Below, in pieces: positions 8,567-17,197 of a stretch of 64,000 nt of DNA; positions within the stretch are counted from its first letter, which is position 1, and every line of letters begins with the position of its first letter. Origin of the DNA: Hyphomicrobiales bacterium (GTDB lineage: Bacteria > Pseudomonadota > Alphaproteobacteria > Rhizobiales > Rhizobiaceae). Below the pieces are notes generated by a model. The model worked only from the letters and a program-made list of their open reading frames with translations. It did no database searches and was not told the DNA's origin. The stretch covers positions 1-64,000 of the forward strand of contig UCMT01000026.1 in the NCBI GenBank assembly GCA_900473795.1, given 5' to 3'. Both the position numbers and the translations under genes were made by a program.

Positions 8567-9559
8567 TCAGAGCTGGCTGATCGTGATCTCGTCCTCGCCG
8601 GCAATCGCCAGCGTGTTGCGCAGTGGCAGCCCGAATTCCGACGCCTCGATTTCGAAGATATCACCGGCTTCGGTCTTGATGCCATCGCCGAAGGACAGCG
8701 TCGCGGTCCCGAACATATGGACATGCACATCGCCCGGCGCACGGAAGATGCCGTATTTGAAGTGGTGATATTCGAGATTGGCAAAGCTGTGGGACATATT
8801 GGCCTCGCCCGACAGGAAGGGCTTTTCCCACAGGACCGCGCCACCGCGGATAATGCGCGAGGTACCGCGAATGTCGGCCGGCGCTTCGCCAATGCGGATT
8901 TCGGGGCCGAAGCTTGCCGGACGCAGCTTGGAATGGGCGAGGTAGAGATAGTTGACGCGCTCGGTCACATGATCGGAAAACTCGTTGGCAACGGCAAAGC
9001 CGATGCGGAACGGCGCGCCCTTGTCGGAGATCACGTAAATGCCGGCCATTTCCGGTTCTTCGCCACCATCCTGTGCGAATGAGGGCGAGACGAGATCGCC
9101 ACCGGGCGCGACTGTCTGCGAGCCGTTGCCCTTGTAGAACCACTCGGGCTGCACGCCCTTTTCACCGGGCTTCGGCTTGCCGCCTTCGAGGCCCATCTTG
9201 AACATCTTCATCGTATCGGTGGCGCCCTCTTCCACTTTGGAGACGGCCGCATGCATGGCATCGCGCGTCGCGGCAGACCCGAGATGGGTCAGGCCCGTAC
9301 CGGTCAGATGCAGATGCGCGGCGTCCGTATGCGTGATCGGCGGCAGGAACAGGCCCTTGGCGTAGGCATCCTGAAGATCGATGTCTTCGCCGAGGCCATG
9401 CGCCTCGACGACCGCCTTCAGGCTTCTGCCGGAATTGGCTGCTTCCATCGCCAGCGCATAGACGCTGGTCGCATCCTTCACCGCGCGGGCGCCCTCGCCC
9501 AATTCGCGAACGGCCACCGTGATCGAGCCGTCATTGTTCTTCACCTGGGAAATCAGCAC
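8567..9559 (-). CDS. gguC: GguC / AraD1 family protein (predicted 2-keto-3-deoxy-L-arabonate dehydratase)
   Basis: 330-aa member of the FAH-like GguC/AraD1 family. Motifs include THTDAAHLHLTGTGLTHLGS, QPEWFYKGNG, GYNEFSDH-like ANEFSDHVTERVNYLYLAHSK in part, and FGTATLSFGDGIKTEAGD near the end. Predicted to convert 2-keto-3-deoxy-arabonate to 2-oxoglutarate semialdehyde, between the neighbouring dehydratase and aldehyde dehydrogenase. I chose the GTG at 9559 (protein MLISQVK...), where relatives begin as I recall, preceded by GAAAAGGA. An in-frame GTG at 9640 would add 27 residues. It lies 228 bp after gguB, across a hairpin-rich spacer. Confidence 0.85.
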   Translation of the reverse strand: MLISQVKNNDGSITVAVRELGEGARAVKDATSVYALAMEAANSGRSLKAVVEAHGLGEDIDLQDAYAKGLFLPPITHTDAAHLHLTGTGLTHLGSAATRDAMHAAVSKVEEGATDTMKMFKMGLEGGKPKPGEKGVQPEWFYKGNGSQTVAPGGDLVSPSFAQDGGEEPEMAGIYVISDKGAPFRIGFAVANEFSDHVTERVNYLYLAHSKLRPASFGPEIRIGEAPADIRGTSRIIRGGAVLWEKPFLSGEANMSHSFANLEYHHFKYGIFRAPGDVHVHMFGTATLSFGDGIKTEAGDIFEIEASEFGLPLRNTLAIAGEDEITISQL

Positions 9560-9640
9560 AGCCTTGTCCTTTTCTAGATCCGGGCTGTTTTTCGGCGTCA
9601 AGCGGCTGGCTTTCGGCAACAACAACCCTTTGGGAGACAC

Positions 9641-9766
9641 GGAGCGCTCCCGTCCATGGCGGCAAAGCCGCCGTTCTCGTCATGATGCGCGGGCCGGAGC
9701 GTCATCGTCTCAAAGAGCAAAAAGACGCTCCGGCACCAGATTTGCGTCAGCCGGCCAGGCCGGCTG
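9641..9766 (-). repeat. Cluster of intercistronic hairpins between gguB and gguC
   Basis: Four inverted repeats in about 125 bp: the palindrome GGAGCGCTCC (9641-9650); GGCGGC-AAA-GCCGCC (9658-9672); CCGGAGCGTC / GACGCTCCGG (9694-9703 / 9724-9733, 20-nt loop); and CAGCCGGC-CAG-GCCGGCTG (9748-9766). They may stabilise the upstream transporter mRNA or attenuate reading into gguC. No clean T-run follows any of them, so this is not called a terminator. Confidence 0.55.
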
Positions 9767-9787
9767 CGCGGGACGGCCCGGAACCGG

Positions 9788-10996
9788 TCAGCCCTTGTTC
9801 TTGTTGTAGACGTCGAAGAACACGGCAGCGAGCAACACCAGACCCTTGACGAGCTGCTGGTAATCGATGCCGAGACCCATGATCGACATGCCATTGTTCA
9901 TGACGCCCATGATGAACGCGCCGATGACCGCGCCCGTGATCTTGCCGACGCCGCCGGACGCCGAGGCACCACCGATGAAGCAGGCCGCGATAACGTCGAG
10001 CTCGAAGCCGACGCCTGCCTTCGGGGTTGCCGAGTTCAGACGCGCAGCGATGATCATGCCGGCAAGCGCGGCGAGAACACCCATGTTGACGAAGGTGTAG
10101 AAGGTCAGACGCTCGGTGTTGATGCCGGAGAGCTTGGCTGCCTTCTCGTTGCCGCCCATCGCATAGATGCGGCGGCCGATCGTCGAACGTGTGGTGACGA
10201 AGGTATAGAGCGCAATCAGCAGCGCCATCACAACAAGGACGTTCGGGAAGCCCTTGTATGTCGAGAGCTGGAAGCCGAGGAAAATGGCCACGGCGCTGAT
10301 GATCCCCATTTGGAGAACAAAGAAGGCGAAAGGCTCGTTTTCTGTTCCATGCAGATCGTTGGTCCGGCGGTCCTTGATGCCGTAGTAAATCGCCAGCGCG
10401 ACCAAGACGAGCACAGCGACCAAAGCAAAGAAGTTGGTGATGACGCCGGGAAGCGGATTGATGAAATAGAGGAAGTCCGGAATGAAGCCGGTCGACAACA
10501 GCTGGAAATCCTTCGGGAACGGCCCGATCGGCCTGTTCTGCAGCACCAGATAGGTGAGACCGCGGAAGACGAGCATCCCGGCAAGAGTAACGATGAAGGC
10601 CGGAATTTTCCGATAGGCGACCCAATAGCCCTGGGCTGCCCCGACCAATCCGCCGAGAACCAGACACAGCGGTACGACGATGGAGAAGTGCAAACCCCAC
10701 TTGACCAGCATGATCGCCGAAAGGCCGCCCGTAAACGCGACGATCGAGCCGACGGAAAGGTCGATATGGCCGGCAACGATGATCAGCAGCATGCCGAGCG
10801 CCATGATGACGATGAACGAATTCTGCAACACGAGGTTGGTCAGGTTGACGGGCCTGAAGAGCACGCCGGCGGTCAGAAACTGGAAGAACAGCATGATGAC
10901 CACGAGCGCGACGAGCAGGCCGTATTCGCGGATATTGTTCCTGAGATAGTCCCCGATGGAGGGCGTGGTTTTTGGAGCGCTGGTTTCGGCGACCAT
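9788..10996 (-). CDS. gguB: Multiple-monosaccharide ABC transporter permease GguB
   Basis: 402-aa inner-membrane permease of the branched-chain/monosaccharide (BPD_transp_2) family with about ten membrane segments. Landmarks are [19 protein letters not shown] and GGNEKAAKLSGINTERLTF, the typical EAA-like loop that contacts the ATPase, and VIAACFIGGASASGGVGKI. With GguA and ChvE it forms an importer for several aldoses (galactose, arabinose, xylose and others in relatives). Its ATG overlaps the stop of gguA by one base (TAATG), so the two are translationally coupled. Confidence 0.92.
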   Translation of the reverse strand: MVAETSAPKTTPSIGDYLRNNIREYGLLVALVVIMLFFQFLTAGVLFRPVNLTNLVLQNSFIVIMALGMLLIIVAGHIDLSVGSIVAFTGGLSAIMLVKWGLHFSIVVPLCLVLGGLVGAAQGYWVAYRKIPAFIVTLAGMLVFRGLTYLVLQNRPIGPFPKDFQLLSTGFIPDFLYFINPLPGVITNFFALVAVLVLVALAIYYGIKDRRTNDLHGTENEPFAFFVLQMGIISAVAIFLGFQLSTYKGFPNVLVVMALLIALYTFVTTRSTIGRRIYAMGGNEKAAKLSGINTERLTFYTFVNMGVLAALAGMIIAARLNSATPKAGVGFELDVIAACFIGGASASGGVGKITGAVIGAFIMGVMNNGMSIMGLGIDYQQLVKGLVLLAAVFFDVYNKNKG

Positions 10997-12531
10997 TAGT
11001 GTTTCTCCCCGGAGCGCATGATGGCGCGCATGATGGATTCCTGGCTTGCTTCTTTTTTCGAAAGCTCGGCGACGATGCGACCTTCGTTCATGACGTAGAT
11101 GCGGTCGCAGGTTCCGAGAAGCTCGGGCATTTCCGATGAGATCATCAGGATGCCTTTGCCTTCTGCGGCAAGCTGATTGATGATGGTATAGATTTCGTAC
11201 TTCGCCCCGACATCGATGCCGCGTGTCGGCTCATCGAGGATCAGCACCTCAGGGCTGGTGAACAGCCATTTGGACAGAACGACCTTCTGCTGGTTGCCGC
11301 CCGACAGGTTGACGGCCTCCTGGTAGATCGAATGGGAACGGATACGCAGCTTCGACCGGTAGTCGGTCGCAACCTTCCGTTCCTTGTGGTCATCGATCAC
11401 GCCGTTGGCTGCCACAGCGTTGAGATTGGAAAGCGTCGTGTTGTGCATGATGTTGTTGTTCAGCACCAGTCCGAGCTGCTTGCGGTCTTCCGTCACATAG
11501 GCAAGACCTGCGTCGATGGCACGCGGGATGGTGCTCACATCGACCAGTTTGCCATGCATGAAGACTTCGCCGGTGATCTTGTGACCCCAGGACTTGCCGA
11601 AGATGCTCATCACCGTTTCGGTTCGGCCGGCACCCATCAGGCCCGCAATGCCGACGACTTCGCCGGCTCGGACGTTGAAATTGATATTGTGCAGGAACTG
11701 CCGGTCGCGGTGTTGCTGGTGGAAGACGTTCCAGTTCTTCACCTCAAGCAGCGTCTCGCCGATCTTCGGCTCGCGCGGCGGATAGCGGTCTTCCATGTCG
11801 CGGCCGACCATGCCCTTGATGATGCGGTCTTCGCCGATGTCCTCGCTGTGACAGTCCAGCGTCTCCACCGTGCCGCCATCGCGCAGGATGGTGATCTTGT
11901 CGGCGACCTTCTTGATCTCGTTCAGCTTGTGCGAAATGATGATCGAGGTCATGCCCTGCTTGCGGAATTCCATCAAGAGCTTCAGGAGCGCGTCGGAATC
12001 GGTCTCGTTGAGCGAGGCCGTCGGCTCGTCGAGGATCAGCAACCGAACCTTCTTGGAAAGCGCCTTGGCGATTTCCACGAGTTGCTGCTTGCCGACACCG
12101 ATATCCGTGATCCGGGTCGTCGGCGGCTCCTTGAGACCGACCTTGGACAGAAGTTCCTGCGTGCGCGAAAAGGTCTTCGGCCAGTCGATGACGCCATTGG
12201 TGGCGATTTCGTTGCCGAGAAAGATGTTTTCAGCGATCGAGAGCAGCGGAACGAGCGCCAACTCCTGGTGGATAATGATGATGCCGAGATGTTCACTGTC
12301 GGAAATCGTCGAGAAATTGCGGACTTCCCGATCGTAATGAATTTCGCCATCATAGGTACCGGCGGGATAGACGCCACTCAATACCTTCATCAGCGTTGAC
12401 TTACCGGCTCCGTTTTCGCCGACAAGCGCGTGAATCTCACCTTCGCGGACCTTGAGATTGACATTGTCCAGGGCCTTTACGCCCGGAAACGTCTTGGTGA
12501 TGCCCCGCATTTCGAGAATGATGTTGTCCAT
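10996..12531 (-). CDS. gguA: Multiple-monosaccharide ABC transporter ATP-binding protein GguA
   Basis: 511-aa protein with two fused ABC ATPase domains, as in RbsA/XylG/MglA. The first Walker A is GENGAGKST and the first Walker B is in [12 protein letters not shown]; the second domain has GLMGAGRTE in place of a canonical Walker [16 protein letters not shown] as signature and [14 protein letters not shown] as Walker B. A degenerate second P-loop is normal for this group. I use the ATG at 12531 ([10 protein letters not shown]) behind GCAGGAA; the longer frame to 12636 runs into the terminator-like hairpin. It energises sugar import through GguB. Confidence 0.92.
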   Translation of the reverse strand: MDNIILEMRGITKTFPGVKALDNVNLKVREGEIHALVGENGAGKSTLMKVLSGVYPAGTYDGEIHYDREVRNFSTISDSEHLGIIIIHQELALVPLLSIAENIFLGNEIATNGVIDWPKTFSRTQELLSKVGLKEPPTTRITDIGVGKQQLVEIAKALSKKVRLLILDEPTASLNETDSDALLKLLMEFRKQGMTSIIISHKLNEIKKVADKITILRDGGTVETLDCHSEDIGEDRIIKGMVGRDMEDRYPPREPKIGETLLEVKNWNVFHQQHRDRQFLHNINFNVRAGEVVGIAGLMGAGRTETVMSIFGKSWGHKITGEVFMHGKLVDVSTIPRAIDAGLAYVTEDRKQLGLVLNNNIMHNTTLSNLNAVAANGVIDDHKERKVATDYRSKLRIRSHSIYQEAVNLSGGNQQKVVLSKWLFTSPEVLILDEPTRGIDVGAKYEIYTIINQLAAEGKGILMISSEMPELLGTCDRIYVMNEGRIVAELSKKEASQESIMRAIMRSGEKH

Positions 12532-12602
12532 GTTCAGGTATTCCTGCGGCAGTCCGTGAATGATGAGGCCAGACAAACTGACAATACAAAGTCCCTCATC
12601 AA

Positions 12603-12633
12603 GATAAAAGGGCCCGCAAGCAATCGCGGGCCC
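12603..12633 (-). terminator. Attenuator/terminator hairpin between chvE and gguA
   Basis: Perfect 8-bp stem GGGCCCGC / GCGGGCCC (12610-12617 / 12626-12633) with an 8-nt loop. On the minus strand it is followed by TTTTATCTT. It lies just after the chvE stop. Partial termination here would give more binding protein than membrane components, a common pattern in ABC operons. Confidence 0.7.
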
Positions 12634-12651
12634 CAAATGGAACAGACGGGA

Positions 12652-13719
12652 TCAGTTGTTGATCTGGTCTTCCGTGTAGTAACCGGCGCCGACCAGGACT
12701 TCCTTAACGTTCGTCTTGTCGACAGATACCGGCTTCAGGAGGTAGGACGGGACAACCTTGACGCCGTTGTCATAGGTCTTGGTGTCGTTGATTTCCGGCT
12801 CCTTGCCGCCGATGATGGCGTCCGTCATCGAGACGGCAACCTTGGCAAGCTCGCGAGTGTCCTTGAAGACCGAGGAATACTGTTCGCCAGCGAGGATCGA
12901 CTTGACCGACGGAAGCTCGGCGTCCTGACCGGTAACGACCGGCATCGGCATGTCGCCCGAACCGTAGCCAACGCCCTTCAGAGCCGAGATGATGCCGATG
13001 GACAGACCATCGTAAGGCGACAGAACGCCGTCAACCTTGGCATCGGTGTAGGTCGAGGAAAGCAGGTTTTCCATGCGGGCCTGTGCGACAGCACCATCCC
13101 AGCGCAGCGTACCAACCTGGTCCATGCCCATCTGGCCGGACTTGACCACGATCTTCTTGGCGTCGATCAGTGGCTGCAGAACCGACATTGCGCCGTCGTA
13201 GAAGAAGAAGGCGTTGTTGTCGTCCGGCGAACCGCCGAAGAGTTCGACGTTCTTCGGCTCGGTGGCGCCATCAAGCTTCAGGCCCTGGACGAGCGACGTT
13301 GCCTGCTGAACGCCAACCTGGAAGTTGTCGAACGTTGCGTAGTAGTCGACGTTGCCCGAATCGCGGATCAGACGGTCATAGGCGATGACCTTGACGCCGG
13401 CGTCGTGCGCCTTCTGCAGAATGTCGGACAGCGTCGTGCCGTCGATGGCGGCGATGACGAGAACCTTGGCACCCTTGGTGACCATGTTTTCGATCTGGGC
13501 CAGCTGGTTCGGAATGTCGTCGTCAGCAAACTGCAGGTCCGGCGTGTAGCCCGATTCCTTGAACAGCTTTTCCATGGTCTCGCCGTCGGAGATCCAGCGG
13601 GTCGAGGTCTTGGTCGGCATCGAAATGCCGACGGTGCCCTTGTCCTGGGCGATCGCCGGAACGACGAACGACGCCACGCTGAGCGCTGCGGCGGCGAGAA
13701 GTGAACTAATCAATTTCAT
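12652..13719 (-). CDS. chvE: Periplasmic multiple-sugar-binding protein ChvE
   Basis: 355-aa periplasmic sugar-binding protein (Peripla_BP_4 / ChvE). A signal peptide covers about residues 1-24 ([20 protein letters not shown], then PAIA before the cut). The mature protein begins [20 protein letters not shown] and includes [19 protein letters not shown] and [15 protein letters not shown], typical of ChvE. It captures monosaccharides for GguAB; in Agrobacterium the same protein also signals to VirA, but no vir genes are in this window. First gene of the six-gene minus-strand operon, divergent from gbpR. Confidence 0.95.
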   Translation of the reverse strand: MKLISSLLAAAALSVASFVVPAIAQDKGTVGISMPTKTSTRWISDGETMEKLFKESGYTPDLQFADDDIPNQLAQIENMVTKGAKVLVIAAIDGTTLSDILQKAHDAGVKVIAYDRLIRDSGNVDYYATFDNFQVGVQQATSLVQGLKLDGATEPKNVELFGGSPDDNNAFFFYDGAMSVLQPLIDAKKIVVKSGQMGMDQVGTLRWDGAVAQARMENLLSSTYTDAKVDGVLSPYDGLSIGIISALKGVGYGSGDMPMPVVTGQDAELPSVKSILAGEQYSSVFKDTRELAKVAVSMTDAIIGGKEPEINDTKTYDNGVKVVPSYLLKPVSVDKTNVKEVLVGAGYYTEDQINN

Positions 13720-14012
13720 GTATCTCTCCCTGAGTGTTGATCAAGGCAAGCTGTCCGGCCGGCCTCGATATGCAGCGCTTCGCGTGGCCGAGAGACGAAA
13801 ATCCTCGGCGGAGGTTTAAGGGGTGAAAGAAAGCCCTCCCAGGCCTTACACGCTCCCGAGCACACTAGCGCACATGGCCGCAAACTGGAATCAAAGATCA
13901 TAACTGTCAAATACAATATGGGTGTATATTTATAACATTTTTGATATAATTTGGCAGAACAGTGTGATTTTTCGCGAGAGCGAAGGGGTTTTTCTCGGAA
14001 GGCGGGTAAATT
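13720..14012. promoter_or_regulatory. Divergent chvE / gbpR control region
   Basis: 293 bp between divergent genes. AT-rich around 13900-13960 against a GC-rich background. A TTGACA hexamer reads towards chvE at about 13903-13908, and an imperfect repeat ATACA-N7-TGTAT (about 13911-13928) has the T-N11-A look of a LysR-type site. GbpR would be expected to bind here; the exact site is not proven by sequence. Confidence 0.5.
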
Positions 14013-14990
14013 ATGGAGACTTCGATAGAGCACTCATCCGTTCCAGTCGATTATTCCGAGCGTGGAATTTTTCGCTCGGGCTTGAAGATGAACCACCTGC
14101 GGCTGATTCTCGCCATCGAGGACCATGGCCAGATCAGTGCGGCCGCAGACGCACTGAGCATGTCGCAGCCCGCAGCGTCGCGCATGCTGGGAGAAATCGA
14201 GGCTATTCTCAAGGCGCCTCTTTGCGCCCGCGTCGCGCGCGGTGTCGAATTGACGCAATATGGGCGAGCGCTGGCGCGGCGAGCCCGGACGATCTTCCTG
14301 GAACTGCGGGAAACGGCGCGCGAAATCAACGAATTGAAGACCGGCAGCGGCGGTTCGGTCTCACTCGGCTCGGTCACCGGCCCGGCGCTCAATCTGGCGG
14401 TTCCGGCCGTCCGCCAGGTTTCAACCGCCTATCCCGGCATCGAGATCAACATCCAGATCGAAAACAGCAATGTGCTTGTGCGCGAACTCCTCTCCGCCCG
14501 ACACGATTTCGTCATCGGCCGCATACCCGACGAGATGGACCCGCGGCAGTTCAATCTGATCGAGATCGGCGAAGAGGATGTCTGCCTGATCGTGCGCGAC
14601 GGCCATCCGTTGCTCGACAAGGACGCCGTCAGTTCCGCCGACCTCCCCGGCTACGACTGGGTTTTCCAGCCACAGGGAACACTGCTGCGGCGCGCCGTCG
14701 AAGACACCTTCCTGTCAACCGGAACGCCCCTGCCCGCAACCATCATCAACACCTCGTCGATCATCCTGACTGTCTCGATCGTCCGGCACACCAATGCGAT
14801 CGCCCCTGTCGCCCGCGACGTCGCCAATCTGATTGCCAGCAACGGAAGCCAGGCAGGCGAAATCCGCATTCTGCCCACCGATTTCAACATCAAGATCCGC
14901 CCCTACAGCCTGATCACCGCGCGCGGCCGCGCCTTGCCGCCGAGCGCCAAGCTTCTCTACGATCTGATCCTCAAGCAGAGCACCGCGTGA
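14013..14990 (+). CDS. gbpR: LysR-family regulator, GbpR-like
   Basis: 325-aa LysR-type regulator. The winged helix-turn-helix occupies about residues 26-85 (MNHLRLILAIEDHGQISAAA, then DALSMSQPAASRMLGEIE), preceded by an unusual 25-residue leader. The effector domain includes VSLGSVTGPALNLAVPAVRQ and RHDFVIGRIPDEMDPRQF. GbpR of Agrobacterium controls chvE in response to sugars, and the divergent position beside chvE with this sequence fits that role. The start at 14013 has a GGAAGG upstream; an internal Met at residue 26 is the fallback. Confidence 0.88.
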   Translation: METSIEHSSVPVDYSERGIFRSGLKMNHLRLILAIEDHGQISAAADALSMSQPAASRMLGEIEAILKAPLCARVARGVELTQYGRALARRARTIFLELRETAREINELKTGSGGSVSLGSVTGPALNLAVPAVRQVSTAYPGIEINIQIENSNVLVRELLSARHDFVIGRIPDEMDPRQFNLIEIGEEDVCLIVRDGHPLLDKDAVSSADLPGYDWVFQPQGTLLRRAVEDTFLSTGTPLPATIINTSSIILTVSIVRHTNAIAPVARDVANLIASNGSQAGEIRILPTDFNIKIRPYSLITARGRALPPSAKLLYDLILKQSTA

Positions 14991-15044
14991 TCAGGTCCGC
15001 AAAACCTTGTCGTGCTTTGATATCCGCGAAAAAGGGAGAAGCGC

Positions 15045-15512
15045 ATGTTCGGGATGTCGGTGTTCCAGTCGGTGCTGGAACGGTTGAAGGCTGAGGAAGA
15101 CGAGGAAGCCACCGCTCGCGACGAGCAGCCGACACCTGCGAACATCCGCGGCCTCAACGCCGGCTTTGTCGGCAACCTCGCGTCATCCGGCACGATCGAC
15201 AGCGGCTCTGTACAGCGCGCCTATTTCGATACGGCAAGCGAGGACATGCTCGCTCCGCCGAAACCGGCACCCAAGCCCGTCATGCCGGATCATCTTTCCC
15301 GCATTCGTCCTGAGCAGGTTGCCGCCGACCTCGGCTTGACCGACGTGGAAACCGCCGTTGGTCTGACCGACAAGCGCCGACGCTTCGCCGCCGAAAACCA
15401 TCCCGACCGTCATCATCCGGACTTCCGCAACAACGCAACCATTCGCATGAAGATCGCCAACATGCTGATCGACGAGGCACAGCGGCGCCTGCGCCTGATG
15501 CAGCGAAACTAA
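15045..15512 (+). CDS. J-domain-like protein
   Basis: 155-aa soluble protein. The C-terminal 60 residues look like a J domain: an Arg/Lys-rich helix, the HPD triad in AENHPDRHH, then a helix MKIANMLIDEAQRRLRLM. It would stimulate an Hsp70 (DnaK-type) ATPase. The first 90 residues are low-complexity, acidic, then Pro/Lys-rich (PPKPAPKPVMP) and probably unstructured. No DnaK gene is nearby. It converges with the small membrane protein gene 4 bp downstream. Confidence 0.75.
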   Translation: MFGMSVFQSVLERLKAEEDEEATARDEQPTPANIRGLNAGFVGNLASSGTIDSGSVQRAYFDTASEDMLAPPKPAPKPVMPDHLSRIRPEQVAADLGLTDVETAVGLTDKRRRFAAENHPDRHHPDFRNNATIRMKIANMLIDEAQRRLRLMQRN

Positions 15513-15516
15513 CAGA

Positions 15517-15744
15517 TCAGGCTGGGTCGTCCGTTTTCGTCTCTTCGACGACGTCGGCCTTCGGCTTGAAGAAGATGATCAAGACACAGCCGGTATAGGC
15601 CGAAACCGCCAGGAAGATCATCCCCCAGGTGTTCTCGCCATGCCAGAATTCGAACGCCGTCCATGCCGCGCAGAAGCCGACGATCAGAAGCCGAACCCAG
15701 AGTGGCCGGTAGAACGGATGGTCCGGGTCGATGAACTTGATCAT
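15517..15744 (-). CDS. Small membrane protein, DUF3329-like
   Basis: 75-aa protein with two transmembrane helices (about residues 16-33 and 41-60) and a charged tail FKPKADVVEETKTDD. The N-terminus MIKFIDPDHPFYRPLWVRLL matches a conserved rhizobial family that I associate with DUF3329; function unknown. The longer frame to 15748 only changes the upstream start. It ends 4 bp from the convergent J-domain gene. Confidence 0.7.
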   Translation of the reverse strand: MIKFIDPDHPFYRPLWVRLLIVGFCAAWTAFEFWHGENTWGMIFLAVSAYTGCVLIIFFKPKADVVEETKTDDPA

Positions 15745-16119
15745 GCAAAGCGTCCTTGGGATTTAGCGAGCCTTGAGGCCCACGATGATGATAGCTTTAT
15801 GTCCAAAAAGGCGGTCGTCGCAAGAGGAACACCGGTTTAACCGCTTGACGGCTCCGAATAGAATAAATATTCTGAAATTGATAGTCATTGCTTTGTTCAT
15901 TCCGATTTTTCAGACGCGCCGGAAGAGTACGCGGCACGTCTGAAGCGGATGTGAGCAGCGGGAGAGAGACATCGCGCCGGCCCCGACGAAACGGTTGCCG
16001 GACGCCTGAAAATCACATCAAACGCCAGAGCAAAGCGACTTCCACCACGCCTGTCCGGAGTGAGCGTCATCACTTCGTCCCTTCGCGGCACCCCGCCGCC
16101 CGTCAAAAAGAGATGTAAC
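15745..16119. other. Intergenic region upstream of idhA, 375 bp
   Basis: No credible gene. An AT-rich patch at 15850-15900 contains AGAAT-N4-ATTCT (15860-15873), a small inverted repeat that could be a regulator site, possibly for idhA. The rest is GC-rich with no terminator or RNA-like structure that I could see. Confidence 0.4.
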
Positions 16120-17115
16120 ATGACTGTCAGATTTGGTCTTCTCGGCGCCGGCCGCATCGGCAAGGTTCACGCCAAGGCCGTCAGCAGCAATGCGGATGCG
16201 GTGCTTGTTGCCGTCGCCGATGCCTTCCCGGCCGCAGCCGAGGCGATCGCGCAGGCCTATGCTTGCGAAGTTCGCACGATCGAAGCGATCGAAAAGGCTT
16301 CGGATATCGATGCCGTCGTCATCTGCACCCCGACCGACACCCATGCCGACCTGATCGAGCGCTTCGCCCGCGCCGGCAAGGCGATCTTCTGCGAAAAGCC
16401 GATCGATCTCGACGTCGGCCGCGTCCGCGAGTGCATGAAGGTGGTCGAAGAGACCAAGGGCAAGCTGATGGTCGGCTTCAACCGCCGCTTCGATCCTCAC
16501 TTCATGGCCGTTCGCAAGGCGATCGACGACGGCAAGATCGGTGCAGTTGAAATGGTGACGATCATCTCGCGCGATCCGGGCGCGCCGCCGGTCGACTATA
16601 TCAAGCGCTCCGGCGGCATCTTCCGCGACATGACCATCCATGACTTCGACATGGCCCGCTTCCTGCTCGGCGAAGAACCGGTCGCAGTCACCGCACACGC
16701 CTCTGTCCTCGTCGATCCGGAAATCGGCAAGGCCGGTGACTACGACAGCGTTTCGGTCATCCTCGAAACCGCCTCCGGCAAGCAGGCGATCATCTCGAAC
16801 TCCCGCCGCGCCACCTATGGCTACGACCAGCGCATCGAAGTGCACGGCTCGAAGGGCGTGGTTTCCGCTGAAAACCAGCGCGCCGTATCGATTGAGATCG
16901 CCAATGGCGACGGCTATACCCGCCCGCCGCTGCACGATTTCTTCATGACGCGCTACACCGAGGCCTATGCCAACGAAATCGCCAGCTTCATTTCCGCGGT
17001 CGAAAAGGGCACCAAGATCGCCCCTTCGGGCGCCGATGGGCTCGCCGCGCTGGCACTGGCCGACGCCGCCGTGAAATCCGTCGCCGAAAAGCGGCAGGTC
17101 CGCATCGACGCATAA
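16120..17115 (+). CDS. idhA: Inositol 2-dehydrogenase
   Basis: 331-aa NAD-dependent Gfo/Idh/MocA oxidoreductase, closely resembling rhizobial IdhA/IolG, which oxidises myo-inositol to 2-keto-inositol. Rossmann motif GLLGAGRIGKVHAK at the N-terminus, CEKPIDLD with the family Lys, and FRDMTIHDFDMARFLLGEEP with catalytic Asp and His. The start at 16120 (MTVRFG) is preceded by AAAGAGA; the frame is open upstream to 16060. No other inositol gene is in the window; it is a single-gene unit followed by a terminator. Activity on aldoses is an alternative, since sugar transporters flank it. Confidence 0.88.
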   Translation: MTVRFGLLGAGRIGKVHAKAVSSNADAVLVAVADAFPAAAEAIAQAYACEVRTIEAIEKASDIDAVVICTPTDTHADLIERFARAGKAIFCEKPIDLDVGRVRECMKVVEETKGKLMVGFNRRFDPHFMAVRKAIDDGKIGAVEMVTIISRDPGAPPVDYIKRSGGIFRDMTIHDFDMARFLLGEEPVAVTAHASVLVDPEIGKAGDYDSVSVILETASGKQAIISNSRRATYGYDQRIEVHGSKGVVSAENQRAVSIEIANGDGYTRPPLHDFFMTRYTEAYANEIASFISAVEKGTKIAPSGADGLAALALADAAVKSVAEKRQVRIDA

Positions 17116-17140
17116 GTCGCAGGGCGTCCTGATCCGTAGA

Positions 17141-17171
17141 GAAAGGCCGGGCTTTCGCCCGGCCTTTCGTT
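17141..17171 (+). terminator. Intrinsic terminator of idhA
   Basis: Perfect 12-bp stem GAAAGGCCGGGC / GCCCGGCCTTTC (17141-17152 / 17157-17168) with a TTTC loop, followed by GTTTGC. It lies 25 bp after the idhA stop and, being symmetric, may also serve the convergent ROK gene. Confidence 0.85.
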
Positions 17172-17197
17172 TGCAATCGCTGCCACAAGCTCTCCTC

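Noticed and set aside
11332..12399. A 355-codon plus-strand frame opposite gguA
   Set aside because: Antisense shadow of a well-supported ATPase gene.
12652..14990. chvE/gbpR as evidence for a Ti plasmid or plant virulence
   Set aside because: These genes are widespread in Rhizobiaceae; no vir, T-DNA or rep genes are present.
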